DNA from: Candidatus Schekmanbacteria bacterium RIFCSPLOWO2_02_FULL_38_14
GTDB lineage: Bacteria > Schekmanbacteria > GWA2-38-11
Assembly: GCA_001790855.1 (NCBI GenBank)
Contig: MGDH01000042.1
Span: 62,001 to 126,000, forward strand
Direction: 5' to 3'
DNA length: 64,000 nucleotides
The notes below the pieces were generated by a model. It made no database searches. It was not told where the DNA came from and saw only the letters and a program-made list of their open reading frames with translations. Below are positions 53,751 through 63,927 of the stretch, one piece after another (the first letter of the stretch is position 1; every line of letters starts with the position of its first letter). The position numbers and the translations under genes are program-made.

Positions 53751-54687
53751 CACTTGTTGTGGCAGGAACAACAGATATGCAAACAGGCAAACCGCTTTTT
53801 TCTTCCAAAGCTGATTTAATTTTTTCAATATCAACCTTATCAATGTAACCTAATTTCCCTAATAAGCTGATTGTTTCTTTCACAGGATTCTTCACCACAC
53901 CATAAATATCATTATATACTTCAATATAGAGTTTATTATTTTTAATTCCAATTTTTACGGGCTGGTATAATATTTCAACTGTTGTTCCGACATTAGCTAT
54001 TCTGTAAAAAAACTCCATATCCTCAGGATACAATCTTATACAACCATGCGTAGTAAGCCTTCCAATTGACCAGGGGGAGTTTGTTCCGTGAATTCCGTAC
54101 CCCCTTGAAAGTGAAAGAAAGTATTTTCCTAGAGGATTATCAGGTCCCGGAGGAACAACTGTTTTAGGTTCCTCCATTGTACTTCTGATTGATTTCGGAA
54201 CATACCATGTCGGGTTTTCTTTTTTTCCTGTTACTTTAAATTTTCCTTTGGGAGTCTGCCAGTCCTCCATTCCCAAACCAATTGGAAATGTATATAAAGA
54301 ATTTGTCTTTGGAATGAAATAATAAAGCCTCATTTCAGGTATGTTTATCACTATCCCCTTGAAACTGCACTCAGGCAAAATCCATTCACTTGGAATTACC
54401 AAGATTTCATCTTCTGGCGGTATCCAAGGGTCTACTCCGCTGTTACAAATCTTAAGCTCAGCAAACCCCAGACTAAAACTTCTGGCAATATCAAGCAACG
54501 TGTCTGTCTTCCTAATTTTATATACCTTAATTTCTCCAATCATAGGCGTTGGAAACTTTGTTAAATTATTTTTAATCTTCTGGTTATAATAATATAACCC
54601 TTTTGAATCTGCTGAAAATCCTGGTTCAGCAAAAAGTAGGATTAAAAATACCAAAAAAACAGATATTTTTTTAAAGCACTCAGTCAT
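53740..54687 (-). CDS. LysM-containing L,D-transpeptidase (YkuD family)
   Basis: 315 residues. A signal peptide (about 8-26) is followed by a LysM domain at about 48-98 (KTDTLLDIARSFSLGFAEL) and the YkuD catalytic domain at about 110-245 with HGTNSPWSIGRLTTHGCIRL, which includes the catalytic Cys. The tail is an unassigned helical region. It makes 3-3 cross-links or attaches lipoproteins to peptidoglycan in the periplasm. It is divergent from the second L,D-transpeptidase gene. Confidence 0.93.
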   Translation of the reverse strand: MTECFKKISVFLVFLILLFAEPGFSADSKGLYYYNQKIKNNLTKFPTPMIGEIKVYKIRKTDTLLDIARSFSLGFAELKICNSGVDPWIPPEDEILVIPSEWILPECSFKGIVINIPEMRLYYFIPKTNSLYTFPIGLGMEDWQTPKGKFKVTGKKENPTWYVPKSIRSTMEEPKTVVPPGPDNPLGKYFLSLSRGYGIHGTNSPWSIGRLTTHGCIRLYPEDMEFFYRIANVGTTVEILYQPVKIGIKNNKLYIEVYNDIYGVVKNPVKETISLLGKLGYIDKVDIEKIKSALEEKSGLPVCISVVPATTSEKK

Positions 54688-54760
54688 TTTCTCTTGTCCT
54701 CTCTAAATATTTTTTATATTATGCATGAATATTCTTCAAAATAAATTTCAAGAAAGATTT

Positions 54761-55492
54761 ATGAAAACTGTTTACATCATGAAATATTTTAAAACGACTT
54801 TTTCTGTTTTGTTTATCATGTCTCTTTTTTCATTTTCTTCAAACCACCTTAAGATTGCCCAGGCAGATGAAGCATTAAAATTTCAGAATAACATAAAAGA
54901 TAAGGAAAGACAAAGAATAGAATCTGATATCTCCGTTAAAAGCAATATTTCATCTGCCTTAATAGTAAAACAATTTTTGAGAAAAATCTCAATAGAAGAA
55001 AGCAAAGAAGACATAAAAATCGTAGTTTATAAATCAAATAAATTAATTGAGGTTTATAAAAACGGCAATTTGAATTTCTCTCAAAATATTCTTTTAAGTC
55101 CTTTCTGGCGCGAGAAAAAAGAGATGCGTGGCGATAAAAAAACCCCTGAGGGAAAATACTATGTCTGCTGTAAAAAAAATAAAAGCAAATACAACTATTT
55201 TATTGGAATCAGTTATCCCAATGACCTTGATGCGCTTTATGCGCTGAAGAAAGACCTTATTTCTGTCAAAGAATTTATTTCAATTGATAAGGCAATAAAA
55301 GAGAGAAAGAAACCTCCTTGGAATACAAAACTTGGAGGCTACATAGGAATTCACGGGACAGGGAAAGATAAAGAATTTGAATCAAAGTGGAAAATAAACT
55401 GGACAGACGGCTGCATTGCCATCAGTGATGATGCCATGGAAAAGGTTTACAATATTGTGGAAATCGGAACCCCTGTAATGATTCTGCCATAA
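54761..55492 (+). CDS. L,D-transpeptidase (YkuD family), no LysM
   Basis: 243 residues from ATG 54761, taken because AGAAAG lies upstream and the next residues form a signal peptide (MKYFKTTFSVLFIMSLFSFS). A start twelve codons earlier is possible. The YkuD domain is C-terminal: GYIGIHGTG and NWTDGCIAISDDAM with the catalytic Cys. The catalytic segment lacks the usual Arg after the Cys-Ile (CIAIS in place of CIRL), a common variant in ErfK-like proteins. Divergent from the LysM-type enzyme. Confidence 0.88.
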   Translation: MKTVYIMKYFKTTFSVLFIMSLFSFSSNHLKIAQADEALKFQNNIKDKERQRIESDISVKSNISSALIVKQFLRKISIEESKEDIKIVVYKSNKLIEVYKNGNLNFSQNILLSPFWREKKEMRGDKKTPEGKYYVCCKKNKSKYNYFIGISYPNDLDALYALKKDLISVKEFISIDKAIKERKKPPWNTKLGGYIGIHGTGKDKEFESKWKINWTDGCIAISDDAMEKVYNIVEIGTPVMILP

Positions 55493-55576
55493 AGTCTGGA
55501 CACGTGTAAGATGCCATTACACTGGTTTAAGAAAAAATATTTTCTCTCTCTTTATTCTGAATTTTAACCTCTGGCT

Positions 55577-56236
55577 TTACACAGTGTACATAGCATCCGC
55601 CTCATTAGTTATTTTCAGAAGTCTTGATTCAAGCTCTTTTCTTTTTTCTTCCAAGACATCATCTGAAGAATCCTGCTCAACAAACATAGGCTCTCCGTAT
55701 TTCATACATATTCTTGAAAATGGCTTTGGGACAATGAACCTGTCCCAGCTGTTGAAACTCCATTTTTTTTCTGCTCCAACCGTAACAGGCAGTATTGGCA
55801 TACCAGTACTCTTTGCAATCTGGATTATACCCAGTTTAACATTATATATTGGTCCTCTTGGCCCATCAGTAGCAATTCCTACTATATGCCCCTTCTCTAA
55901 AACCTCTATTATTTCGCGGGTTGAACTTATTCTTCCCCTTGAACTGGAGCCTCTTACAGGAACTATACCAAAGCTCTCAACAACCCTTGCAATCATCTCC
56001 CCATCCTTGCTGTAACTTATCAAAACTCTCCCGTTGCTCTTTTTAAAGTGGTAAATGAGATATAAAAATCTCTGATGCCAGAATGCATACAAAATTGAAG
56101 GATAATCTTTTTTAAGTCTCTCTTCAGACTCTCTGCCTATGATTTCTACTCTGTAACTTTTTGCTAAAAGATTAAATATTCTGGTTCCAATCTTCTTAAT
56201 CAAAAATAAAATAATTCTCTGACGAAACCTTTTCAA
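55577..56236 (-). CDS. DUF374 lysophospholipid-acyltransferase-like protein
   Basis: 219 residues. An N-terminal hydrophobic helix and the acyltransferase-like LYAFWHQRFLYLIYHF and VPVRGSSSRGR segments are present, with DGPRGPIY characteristic of DUF374. The family is related to LpxL-type acyltransferases and usually follows lpxB, as here (4-base ATGA overlap). It is likely to act late in lipid A synthesis, possibly by adding a secondary acyl chain. Confidence 0.88.
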   Translation of the reverse strand: MKRFRQRIILFLIKKIGTRIFNLLAKSYRVEIIGRESEERLKKDYPSILYAFWHQRFLYLIYHFKKSNGRVLISYSKDGEMIARVVESFGIVPVRGSSSRGRISSTREIIEVLEKGHIVGIATDGPRGPIYNVKLGIIQIAKSTGMPILPVTVGAEKKWSFNSWDRFIVPKPFSRICMKYGEPMFVEQDSSDDVLEEKRKELESRLLKITNEADAMYTV

Positions 56237-57381
56237 TTTAAAAACTCCGCAATCTCCTTTGCAGCTATCATGCTTGCACCGCTTCCTCCAAGACTGGAGG
56301 CAATTTCAGAAAGCTTTCGCTCTATAGATTTTCTCTTCTTTTCTGACTTTAAAACTGAAATAACATAAGCAGAAAGATTCTCACCGTTTACTTCTTCCTG
56401 TTCAAGTTCAGGAACAATCTCTTTTCCTGCCATTATATTTACCAAACCCCATTGTTTAATCTTGAGCATTCTCCTTCCAATAATCTCTGTTATTTTGGAT
56501 AATCTGTATACAATTAACATCGGAGAACCAAGAATTGCTGCTTCAAGGGTTGCAGTGCCGGAACAGATGATGGAAATATCAGAAACTCTCATAACTTCGT
56601 GGGAATTCCCATCCACAACTTTCACCTCAACACCCTTGCCGCTTATAATTTTTTTTACATAAGATTCATCAACCTCTTTTGCTCTTGGAAGAATAAACTG
56701 AGCATCAGATATCTTTTCTCTAATCAGCAAAGCACCATCCATCATTGATGGAAGGAGAAACCTTACCTCCTTGTTTCTGCTTCCTGGCAGTATTCCGATT
56801 ATTGGAGAAGAAGGATTTAATCCTAACTGCGAACATATGAGCTCTTTATCGCTATCCGCATTGATTACATCAAACAACGGATGGCCAATAAATCTTACAT
56901 CAACACCCGCATTTCTGTATATATCAACCTCAAATGGAAGGATGACCAGCATTTTATTAACTCTTTTTTTTATCTTTTTTATTCTCCCGCTTCCCCATGC
57001 CCATATCTGTGGACTTATGTAATAGATTACAGGAATGTTCCTGCCCCTTATTTCTGCAGCAATGTGCAGATTAAATCCCGGAAAGTCCAAAAGGACTGCA
57101 GCATTGATTGTATTCGTATCAAGCAGTTTCAATATGTCTCTTTTAATCTTTCTTATAAGTGATACCTTGGAGACAGCTTCCCATAACCCTATGACCGACA
57201 TATCTTTTACATCATATAATATCTTAACCCCCTCTTCCCGCATCTTCTCTCCGCCTGTACCAACAATATTTATTGATGAATCGATTTTCTTTAACTCATG
57301 AACCAATTTTGCCCCATAAAGGTCTGCCGATTTGTCACCAACTATTATTAGCAAAGTTTTGTTTTTTGATGATGGATTCAT
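56233..57381 (-). CDS. lpxB: Lipid-A-disaccharide synthase
   Basis: A 382-residue glycosyltransferase-B-fold enzyme that joins UDP-diacylglucosamine and lipid X. The signature segment LLDFPGFNLHIAAEIR and YYISPQIWAWGSGRIKKIKK near residues 96-140 is diagnostic, with CSGTATLEAAILGSPM later. The length is normal. It overlaps the DUF374 gene by 4 bases. No lpxH/lpxI-type hydrolase is found between lpxA and lpxB, so lipid X formation must be encoded elsewhere. Confidence 0.95.
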   Translation of the reverse strand: MNPSSKNKTLLIIVGDKSADLYGAKLVHELKKIDSSINIVGTGGEKMREEGVKILYDVKDMSVIGLWEAVSKVSLIRKIKRDILKLLDTNTINAAVLLDFPGFNLHIAAEIRGRNIPVIYYISPQIWAWGSGRIKKIKKRVNKMLVILPFEVDIYRNAGVDVRFIGHPLFDVINADSDKELICSQLGLNPSSPIIGILPGSRNKEVRFLLPSMMDGALLIREKISDAQFILPRAKEVDESYVKKIISGKGVEVKVVDGNSHEVMRVSDISIICSGTATLEAAILGSPMLIVYRLSKITEIIGRRMLKIKQWGLVNIMAGKEIVPELEQEEVNGENLSAYVISVLKSEKKRKSIERKLSEIASSLGGSGASMIAAKEIAEFLN

Positions 57382-57561
57382 TCTGTTAAATTAAAAAAAT
57401 AAAATGCAATAATGATAAATCACAATCAAAAGATGTATTAAGAAAAGATATTTTTACCTTAGGTTTAAATTTATGATTTTTAATTTTATGGCATGCTTTA
57501 TATTCAAGCCCTGTTTCAAATGTCAGCACATATATCTATTCATTTTTCTGAAAGGGGTATA

Positions 57562-58530
57562 TTATACCTTTTTATTTCCCTTCAGCGAGTTGATTATTTT
57601 TAAAGCAATATCAAGAGATCTCGTTTCATCTTTCTCTTTTAAATTTCTCTTGTCTTCATTTTCGATGCAGTCAAGGAAATGTTTTATCTGAAGTTTAAGC
57701 GGATTATCCTTATAAACAAATAATCTTTCTATAAATGATTCCTGCTTGTACCGTATCTCCTCCCTGCTTACAAAGTAACCTGAATCAGCACGCCTGTGGA
57801 TATGAATATCCTGATCAGTATAATCAAGAAAAATATATGCATCACGCTGTGTAATTGCCAGTGTCCTTAGCTTGTGCTCCGAAGCCCTGCTTGCTGTAAT
57901 TGTAGCTATGCATCCGTTCTCAAAAAGCATCTGAACTGTTGCAATATCTTCCTTTTCTGAATAGACAGACCTTCCAAGAGCGCTATAATTCAAAATATCT
58001 GAATCAACAAGATTTAAAATTATATCTATATCATGTATCATCAAGTCCATTATAACGCTGTCATCTTTAACTCTTGATATAAAAGGACCTATTCTGCGGC
58101 TCTCAATCAGAAGAGGATCTTTGATTATCTTCTTTAATTCCTGCACAGCACCATTGAATCTCTCAACATGTCCAACACGGATAACAAGGTTCTTCCTTTT
58201 GGCAATATCAAAGAGTTCTTCAGCCTCCCCAAGGGTTGTAGTAAACGGTTTTTCAACGAGCACGTGAACCCCTGCTTCAAGGCAATCCTTAGCTGCTTTG
58301 TAGTGTAAGGCTGTTGGAACAGCTATGCTTACAGCCTCAACTTCATTCAATAACTCCTTATAATCAATATAGGCTCTGATTCCGTATCTCTCGGCAAGTG
58401 CTTCAACTTTTTCTTTATCAACATCAGCTATTCCTATTAACTCAGCATTAATTAACTGCTCTGCGTATACATTTACATGATAATGCCCCATATGGCCTGT
58501 ACCTATAACTCCTGTTTTTATTTTTTTCAA
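57562..58530 (-). CDS. Gfo/Idh/MocA family oxidoreductase in the lipid A operon
   Basis: A 322-residue NAD(P)-dependent sugar oxidoreductase. The Rossmann motif GVIGTGHMGHYHV is near the N-terminus and the family EKPFTTT is at about 93. Position between lpxA and lpxB suggests a lipid A or nucleotide-sugar substrate, such as UDP-GlcNAc oxidation at C3 (GnnA-like). The matching aminotransferase GnnB is not in the window, so this is only a hypothesis. Confidence 0.88.
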   Translation of the reverse strand: MKKIKTGVIGTGHMGHYHVNVYAEQLINAELIGIADVDKEKVEALAERYGIRAYIDYKELLNEVEAVSIAVPTALHYKAAKDCLEAGVHVLVEKPFTTTLGEAEELFDIAKRKNLVIRVGHVERFNGAVQELKKIIKDPLLIESRRIGPFISRVKDDSVIMDLMIHDIDIILNLVDSDILNYSALGRSVYSEKEDIATVQMLFENGCIATITASRASEHKLRTLAITQRDAYIFLDYTDQDIHIHRRADSGYFVSREEIRYKQESFIERLFVYKDNPLKLQIKHFLDCIENEDKRNLKEKDETRSLDIALKIINSLKGNKKV

Positions 58531-58582
58531 CTTCCTAATCTCCTTTGGAAAACAACCTGAATCTTTATCTGTTGAAGCTGCC

Positions 58583-59353
58583 TTATTTACAAATCCCTCT
58601 TTCAGAATTTTCTATGAATCCTACAAGGTGATCAATCTCATTGCATTTTGGAATTTCGCTCTTAATTCTTTCAAGCGCCTGAGACACATTCAGTCCTGAC
58701 TGAAAAAGAAAACAATATGCCTCTTTCAGGCAGTCAATCGCTTCTTCTGGAATATTATTCCTTTTCAGTCCGATTATGTTGAGCCCATAAGGTTTGGTTG
58801 TAACACCCCTGACAATAACAAAAGGAGGAACATCTTTTGATACTCCTGAAAACCCGCTTATCAATGCAAGCTTTCCGATTTTGCAGAACTGGTGTATTCC
58901 AACAAACCCTGAAATTATTGCTCTCTCTTCAACCTTTACATGCCCTGACAGACCTACATAGTTTGTAATTACAACATTGTCTCCTATTTCGCAGTCATGG
59001 GCAACATGGGAATATGCCATAACCATAACATTGCTTCCTATAACAGTTGCCCTTTCTTCCTGAGATGACCTGTGAATAGTTACAAATTCTCTTATCTGAG
59101 AATTATCACCTATTTTAACAAAAGACTTTTTATCTCTGAATTTCTGGTCCTGAGGTTTCCCTCCAATTTTTGCTCCTGATGACACCTCACATTCTTTTCC
59201 AATGGTAGTCCACTTTTCTAAAAGCACATTTGATGCAACCTCTGTATTATCACCTATGAAAACTTCTTCTTCAACAACCGTATAGGGACCTATTATCACA
59301 TCCCTCCCAATCTCAGCTTTGGGATGAACTACTGCAGTGGGATGAATTTTCAT
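58583..59353 (-). CDS. lpxA: UDP-N-acetylglucosamine acyltransferase
   Basis: A 256-residue left-handed beta-helix enzyme, the first step of lipid A synthesis. The hexapeptide coils run from residue 4 to about 185 (VIGPYTVVEEEVFIGDNTEV and similar), with the catalytic His in MAYSHVAHDCEIGDNV. The C-terminal helical domain (PEEAIDCLKEAYCFLFQSG) is of normal size. It overlaps fabZ by 4 bases (ATGA). Confidence 0.95.
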   Translation of the reverse strand: MKIHPTAVVHPKAEIGRDVIIGPYTVVEEEVFIGDNTEVASNVLLEKWTTIGKECEVSSGAKIGGKPQDQKFRDKKSFVKIGDNSQIREFVTIHRSSQEERATVIGSNVMVMAYSHVAHDCEIGDNVVITNYVGLSGHVKVEERAIISGFVGIHQFCKIGKLALISGFSGVSKDVPPFVIVRGVTTKPYGLNIIGLKRNNIPEEAIDCLKEAYCFLFQSGLNVSQALERIKSEIPKCNEIDHLVGFIENSERGICK

Positions 59354-59808
59354 TTATCTTTCCTCATTAAATCGCTTATTCTGAGATCAGAAACATAAGC
59401 CTGAAGTTTCCCTTCAGTAACAAGAACATCCTCTACAAAAGCCTTCCCGTCAACTCTCCAGATTCTGTCCCTTCTCTTTGTAACAACAATCTCCATTTTT
59501 AGCTGGTCGCCGGGTACAACATTTTTTCTGAATTTGACCTTATCCATGCTCATGAAATAGATGACCTTTTCTGCATCACCGGTTGAAACAAGCAAAAGCA
59601 AACATCCCAGTTGTGCCAGTGCTTCAATAATCAAAACTCCGGGCATAACCTTGTGCCCCGGAAAATGTCCAGGGAAAAAAGGTTCATTGGCAGTTACATT
59701 TTTTATTCCGACTATCCTTTTGTTATTTTCTATTTCAACCACTCTGTCAACAAGCAAAAAAGGATATCTGTGAGGAAGAAGTTTTTCTATTTCATTTATA
59801 TTCAGCAT
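59350..59808 (-). CDS. fabZ: 3-hydroxyacyl-ACP dehydratase FabZ
   Basis: A 152-residue hot-dog-fold dehydratase that makes trans-2-enoyl-ACP for membrane fatty acids and competes with LpxA for hydroxyacyl-ACP. LPHRYPFLLVDRV is at the N-terminus, and the active-site histidine and glutamate are in FFPGHFPGHKVMPGVLIIEALAQ. It lies between lpxD and lpxA in the order lpxD-fabZ-lpxA, as in many Gram-negatives, and overlaps lpxA. Confidence 0.95.
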   Translation of the reverse strand: MLNINEIEKLLPHRYPFLLVDRVVEIENNKRIVGIKNVTANEPFFPGHFPGHKVMPGVLIIEALAQLGCLLLLVSTGDAEKVIYFMSMDKVKFRKNVVPGDQLKMEIVVTKRRDRIWRVDGKAFVEDVLVTEGKLQAYVSDLRISDLMRKDK

Positions 59809-59827
59809 ATATAAACCTCTAATCTTT

Positions 59828-60874
59828 CTATTTTTGTTTTTCTTTTATTGCCAATTTCTGTTCTAATTTTAAGATTTTCTTTTCAAGTTTTTTTAACTTC
59901 TTGAAAAATTCCGGAAGTTTCGGAAGGCACACCTGAGTCCTTCTCCATTTATGGTGAGGATAAGCCGGAGCCCCGCTTACAACTGAATTAGCTTTTATAT
60001 CCTTTCCTACACCTGATTTTGCACCAACTACCACATAATCACCAATCCTGACATGGTCAGCAATACCAACCTGTCCTGCCAAAAGAACATTATCCCCTAT
60101 AACGCAGCTTCCAGATATTCCAACCTGAGATACCAGTATGTTATTCTCGCCTATTGTTACATTGTGTCCAATCTGAACCAGATTGTCTATCTTGGTCCCT
60201 TTCTTGATAATAGTTTTTCCAAGAGTAGCCCTGTCAATAGACACATTCGAGCCTATTTCAACATCATCCTCAATAACCACTGAACCAACCTGTGGAATCT
60301 TGATATGTTTTCCATTCTCTTGTACAAATCCAAAGCCATCGCTTCCAACCGAAGTCCCGCTGTGGATTATCACTCTTTTTCCTATCTCTGTGCCTTCCCT
60401 GACTGAAACATTTGGATATATGATCGTGTCCTCATCAATTTTTGAATTTCTGCCTATGAAACTTCCAGGCATAACAGTTACCCTGTCGCCTATTTCCACA
60501 TTATCTTCAATAACAACAAAGGGGTAAACTGACAGGTCCTTCCCAAACCTTACATTTTCTCCAATAACAGTGTTTCTATCAACACCAACGGGCTTTCTTT
60601 TTTCAACATAAAAGAGGTTAATAAGCTTTGCAAATGCCATATACGGGTTTGGAACAATTATCATTGCTCTGTTGCAATCAGGTATCTCCTTTGCAACAAG
60701 TATTGCTGATGCGTGAGTCTTATATAACAGAGGAAAAAATTTTGGGTTAACAAAAAAAGTAATATCTCCTTCCTTGGCTTCCTCAATCCCTGAAACGCCT
60801 GAAATTGAAATATCACTCCTGCCGACTACTTTCCCTCCAACAATTTCACCTATCTCTCCAAGACTCTTAATCAT
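59828..60874 (-). CDS. lpxD: UDP-3-O-(3-hydroxyacyl)glucosamine N-acyltransferase
   Basis: 348 residues from ATG 60874, selected because AAAGGGG lies eight bases upstream; the ATG six codons earlier has no ribosome site. An N-terminal uridine-binding domain (to about 100) is followed by a long hexapeptide beta-helix, with the catalytic His in [15 protein letters not shown]. The C-terminal helix is present ([18 protein letters not shown]). It adds the N-linked acyl chain of lipid A. It is 32 bases after skp. Confidence 0.95.
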   Translation of the reverse strand: MIKSLGEIGEIVGGKVVGRSDISISGVSGIEEAKEGDITFFVNPKFFPLLYKTHASAILVAKEIPDCNRAMIIVPNPYMAFAKLINLFYVEKRKPVGVDRNTVIGENVRFGKDLSVYPFVVIEDNVEIGDRVTVMPGSFIGRNSKIDEDTIIYPNVSVREGTEIGKRVIIHSGTSVGSDGFGFVQENGKHIKIPQVGSVVIEDDVEIGSNVSIDRATLGKTIIKKGTKIDNLVQIGHNVTIGENNILVSQVGISGSCVIGDNVLLAGQVGIADHVRIGDYVVVGAKSGVGKDIKANSVVSGAPAYPHHKWRRTQVCLPKLPEFFKKLKKLEKKILKLEQKLAIKEKQK

Positions 60875-60906
60875 TAAATCAACCCCTTTCATTTTTTATT
60901 CTACTT

Positions 60907-61422
60907 TTAACCCTTTCCTTTGCCATTGTAGAGTTTTATCACTTTGTCAGTAATATCAATTGCAGAAGATGTGAATATAGCATTCTGTCTTTCCATTATC
61001 AAAGAAAACTTCTCCTCTTCACCCACCGTCCTTACGAGCTCAATAATGTCTGAGAGTATCTTATCAGTAAAATTTTTATTCTTTCTCTGAAATTCATCTT
61101 TAAGGTCAGTCTGATGCCTTCTGTATTCTTTCACTTTCTTGTCATATTCCTCCTCCTTCTCCTGTTTAACCTTCTCGCTCCAGAGAGAACCTCTCTTTGT
61201 TATTTCCTCTTCAAGTTTCTTAATATCATCTTCCTTTGCATTAAGCTCTTTTTTCTTTTTTTCAAACTCAACCTCAAGAAGTTTTACTGCCTCTTTCCCT
61301 TTTAACGACTCATTAAGAACTTTTTGCAAATCTACAACTCCAATCTTTGACGTCTCAGCATTTGCCATTTGCGGAATTGCAATAATTAATATAAGAGTAA
61401 AAACCTTAAATAAATATTTCAT
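60907..61422 (-). CDS. skp: OmpH/Skp-family periplasmic chaperone
   Basis: 171 residues. A signal peptide (about 1-22, ending in NAETSK) is followed by the Skp pattern KIGVVDLQKVLNES. A long, charged coiled-coil arm then runs to about residue 125. It holds unfolded outer-membrane proteins for BamA. It lies between bamA and lpxD, the classical order. Confidence 0.93.
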   Translation of the reverse strand: MKYLFKVFTLILIIAIPQMANAETSKIGVVDLQKVLNESLKGKEAVKLLEVEFEKKKKELNAKEDDIKKLEEEITKRGSLWSEKVKQEKEEEYDKKVKEYRRHQTDLKDEFQRKNKNFTDKILSDIIELVRTVGEEEKFSLIMERQNAIFTSSAIDITDKVIKLYNGKGKG

Positions 61423-61522
61423 AAAAAATCTCCTGTGTCTTGGTTCTTAGTTTTAAGTTTTTAGTTTTAAATTCCATTTTCTAAATTTCTCTTTTAAATA
61501 TTTTGCTGCTTAATTTTGCTTT

Positions 61523-63853
61523 TTAATAGAATGTCCCTCCTACTCCAAAGTGGAATTGTGTCGCTGATTCCCCCTTCTCTTTGTCAAGTTTATATCCAAT
61601 GTCTATACGGACAGGACCTATTGGCAGAAAAAGCCTTGTACCTACTCCCACGCTTTTTTTCACATTACTGAGCAAATTTTCACTGTTCAGGACTGCATTG
61701 CCTGCATCAAAAAACAATATAAGCTGCACCTGATTTGGCAGGATTGGAATAATGTATTCTGCATTAAATACAATCTCTTTGTTTCCTCCGATTTTATTTT
61801 CAAACTTGTCCGCAGGTCCTATATCTTCATTCTGGTATCCCCTGATAGTCCTTGCACCTCCGAGTTTGAACCTTTCATAGACAGGAACACTTTTTCCATT
61901 GTAATCATCAACGTAACCAAAAGTGCCGTGGAGAAGAAGCGCAGTATCACCCCACATTGGATAATACTTGCTGCTGTCAACTATTATCCTGTAAAAGTTT
62001 ATGTCTCCCCCAAGAAAAGCACCTGCATGCTCATAGGATATTTCGTGCCTTGTTCCGCTTGTTGGAAATAATGGATGGTTTCTTGTATCTCTTGTAAAAC
62101 TGTAAAGGTTACTTATTGTAGTGTTGCTTCCCTCGAACTGTTTAATTATGTCTGATGATTTTATGTCAATGTTTGAAAGGCTCTCATTAACATATTTTGG
62201 AGAGAAAAATGCCCATACTCTTTCAAAGACCCTAAATCCAAACCTCACCCTTCCGCCTGTTTCCTTTCTTGTGTAATCATCATTGAAATCCTCTGACCTC
62301 CTGTTAAAAAGGTCAAAGCCTGCGCTTATAGGCTTATCCATAAACCAAGGATTGGTGAAGCTCAGGTCAAACTGTGTTGTCCTGGTGCTGAACTGGCCGC
62401 TGAGAGAAATTCTGTACCCTCTCCCGAAAAGGTTATCTTCAGAAACACTTATTACTCCGACTAAGCTCTCAGCAGAACTGAATCCGCCGCCAAATGTAAG
62501 AGTGCCTGTTGGTTTTTCCTCAACATTCATTTCAAGGTCAAGGCGATTTTTCCCTTTCCCTCTCTTTGTTTTAGCCTTAATGTCTCCAAAAAACCCAAGG
62601 GCATAAATATCATCTCGGCTTTGCCTCAGCTTCAGGCTGTTGACTGGGTCTCCTTCAGCAATATTAAGTTCCCGCCTTATCACTTTATCCTTTGTCTTAT
62701 AATTACCTGTGATTTCAATTCTTCCAAGATAATATCTTTCACCCTTGTCAATGGTGATATTCATGTTGATAACAGGAAGGTCTTTTGGGAATTTCCTTAC
62801 AGGAATAATATCAGCAAAAAGATATCCCTTCTGAGCATGCATATCACTTAGTGCAATAATCCCGTTTTCAAGTTTGCCACGGTTGAAAATGGAGCCCTTT
62901 TTAAATCCAAGAATACCCGCAACTTCCTTGTCTGAAAACAAAGTATTTCCCCGTATGTCAATTCTTCCTACCTTAAACTGCCTTCCCTCCTTTATGGGGA
63001 TAATAAGAAACATATTCTTTCTGTCGCTTGAAAGCTCTATCCTTGGCTCATCTATCTCAACTTCTATGAAACCATTGTCCTGATAGAAAGAATCTATTTT
63101 TTCCAGATCCTTTTTAAAAACATCCTCTTTAAAATCACCTGCTGAAGTCGCCCATGCAAACAGCCAATCCTCTTTTGTATCCATAACAGCTTTTATCTGT
63201 TTATCTGTAAAGGCATTGTTCCCTTCTATTATTATTTTTTTCAGGGTTACCTGATTCCCTTCAGTAATATTAAACACAACCTCAACACTGTTTTTTGGCA
63301 TGGGTTTTTGTGTATAGGAAATTTCAACAAGATAATATCCCTCGTTCTGATAGAGGGTTCTGATTTTTTTAATTGAAGCATCAATCTCTTTTCTTGACAA
63401 AATTGTATCAACTATAAGGGTAATTTCTTTCTTTATCTTTTCTGTATCAATAAGCTTGTTTCCGCTAACAGTTATAATCTTTACAGTTGGTTTTTCAGAA
63501 ACAATATAGGTCAGAATAACTCCTCGCTGCACTTTCTCTTTCTCGACCTGAACATCTTTAAAAAAACCAAGGTCAAAAACAGCGCTTATATCCTTGCTTA
63601 TCTGTTCAGAAGATAAAAATGTCCCTGCCTTGGATTCTATTTTAGAAAGGATTGTTGAGGTCTCAATCTTTTTATTTCCCTGAACCTTAATTTCAAAAAT
63701 CTTTTCCCTGCCATCATCTTCATCAGCAGCGTTGCTATCAGCAAAAAAGACTGAAAAAGTTAACAGGACTATCAGAAGCATGAAAAAGTTCTTCAATAAA
63801 TAAATCCCCTTGAAAACCACCTCTTTATAATAAAATACATAGCGCATCCTCAC
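61523..63853 (-). CDS. bamA: Outer membrane protein assembly factor BamA
   Basis: 776 residues at most. A signal peptide (FFMLLIVLLTFSVFFAD) is followed by five POTRA domains (about 45-430) and a C-terminal 16-strand barrel ending FHFGVGGTFY. The conserved VRGF-type motif in barrel loop 6 reads IRGYQNEDIG. It is the core of the machine inserting outer-membrane barrels. The long start GTG at 63853 gives an N-terminal extension. TTG at 63796 with AAGGGG upstream gives a standard signal peptide and may be the real start. It heads the outer-membrane operon. Confidence 0.94.
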   Translation of the reverse strand: MRMRYVFYYKEVVFKGIYLLKNFFMLLIVLLTFSVFFADSNAADEDDGREKIFEIKVQGNKKIETSTILSKIESKAGTFLSSEQISKDISAVFDLGFFKDVQVEKEKVQRGVILTYIVSEKPTVKIITVSGNKLIDTEKIKKEITLIVDTILSRKEIDASIKKIRTLYQNEGYYLVEISYTQKPMPKNSVEVVFNITEGNQVTLKKIIIEGNNAFTDKQIKAVMDTKEDWLFAWATSAGDFKEDVFKKDLEKIDSFYQDNGFIEVEIDEPRIELSSDRKNMFLIIPIKEGRQFKVGRIDIRGNTLFSDKEVAGILGFKKGSIFNRGKLENGIIALSDMHAQKGYLFADIIPVRKFPKDLPVINMNITIDKGERYYLGRIEITGNYKTKDKVIRRELNIAEGDPVNSLKLRQSRDDIYALGFFGDIKAKTKRGKGKNRLDLEMNVEEKPTGTLTFGGGFSSAESLVGVISVSEDNLFGRGYRISLSGQFSTRTTQFDLSFTNPWFMDKPISAGFDLFNRRSEDFNDDYTRKETGGRVRFGFRVFERVWAFFSPKYVNESLSNIDIKSSDIIKQFEGSNTTISNLYSFTRDTRNHPLFPTSGTRHEISYEHAGAFLGGDINFYRIIVDSSKYYPMWGDTALLLHGTFGYVDDYNGKSVPVYERFKLGGARTIRGYQNEDIGPADKFENKIGGNKEIVFNAEYIIPILPNQVQLILFFDAGNAVLNSENLLSNVKKSVGVGTRLFLPIGPVRIDIGYKLDKEKGESATQFHFGVGGTFY

Positions 63854-63927
63854 CTTGGGTTTGCAGCAATGAGCCTCAAATCCAAGTTTTTTTAAATATC
63901 AACTAAATAAGATTTTGTAAATAAAAA

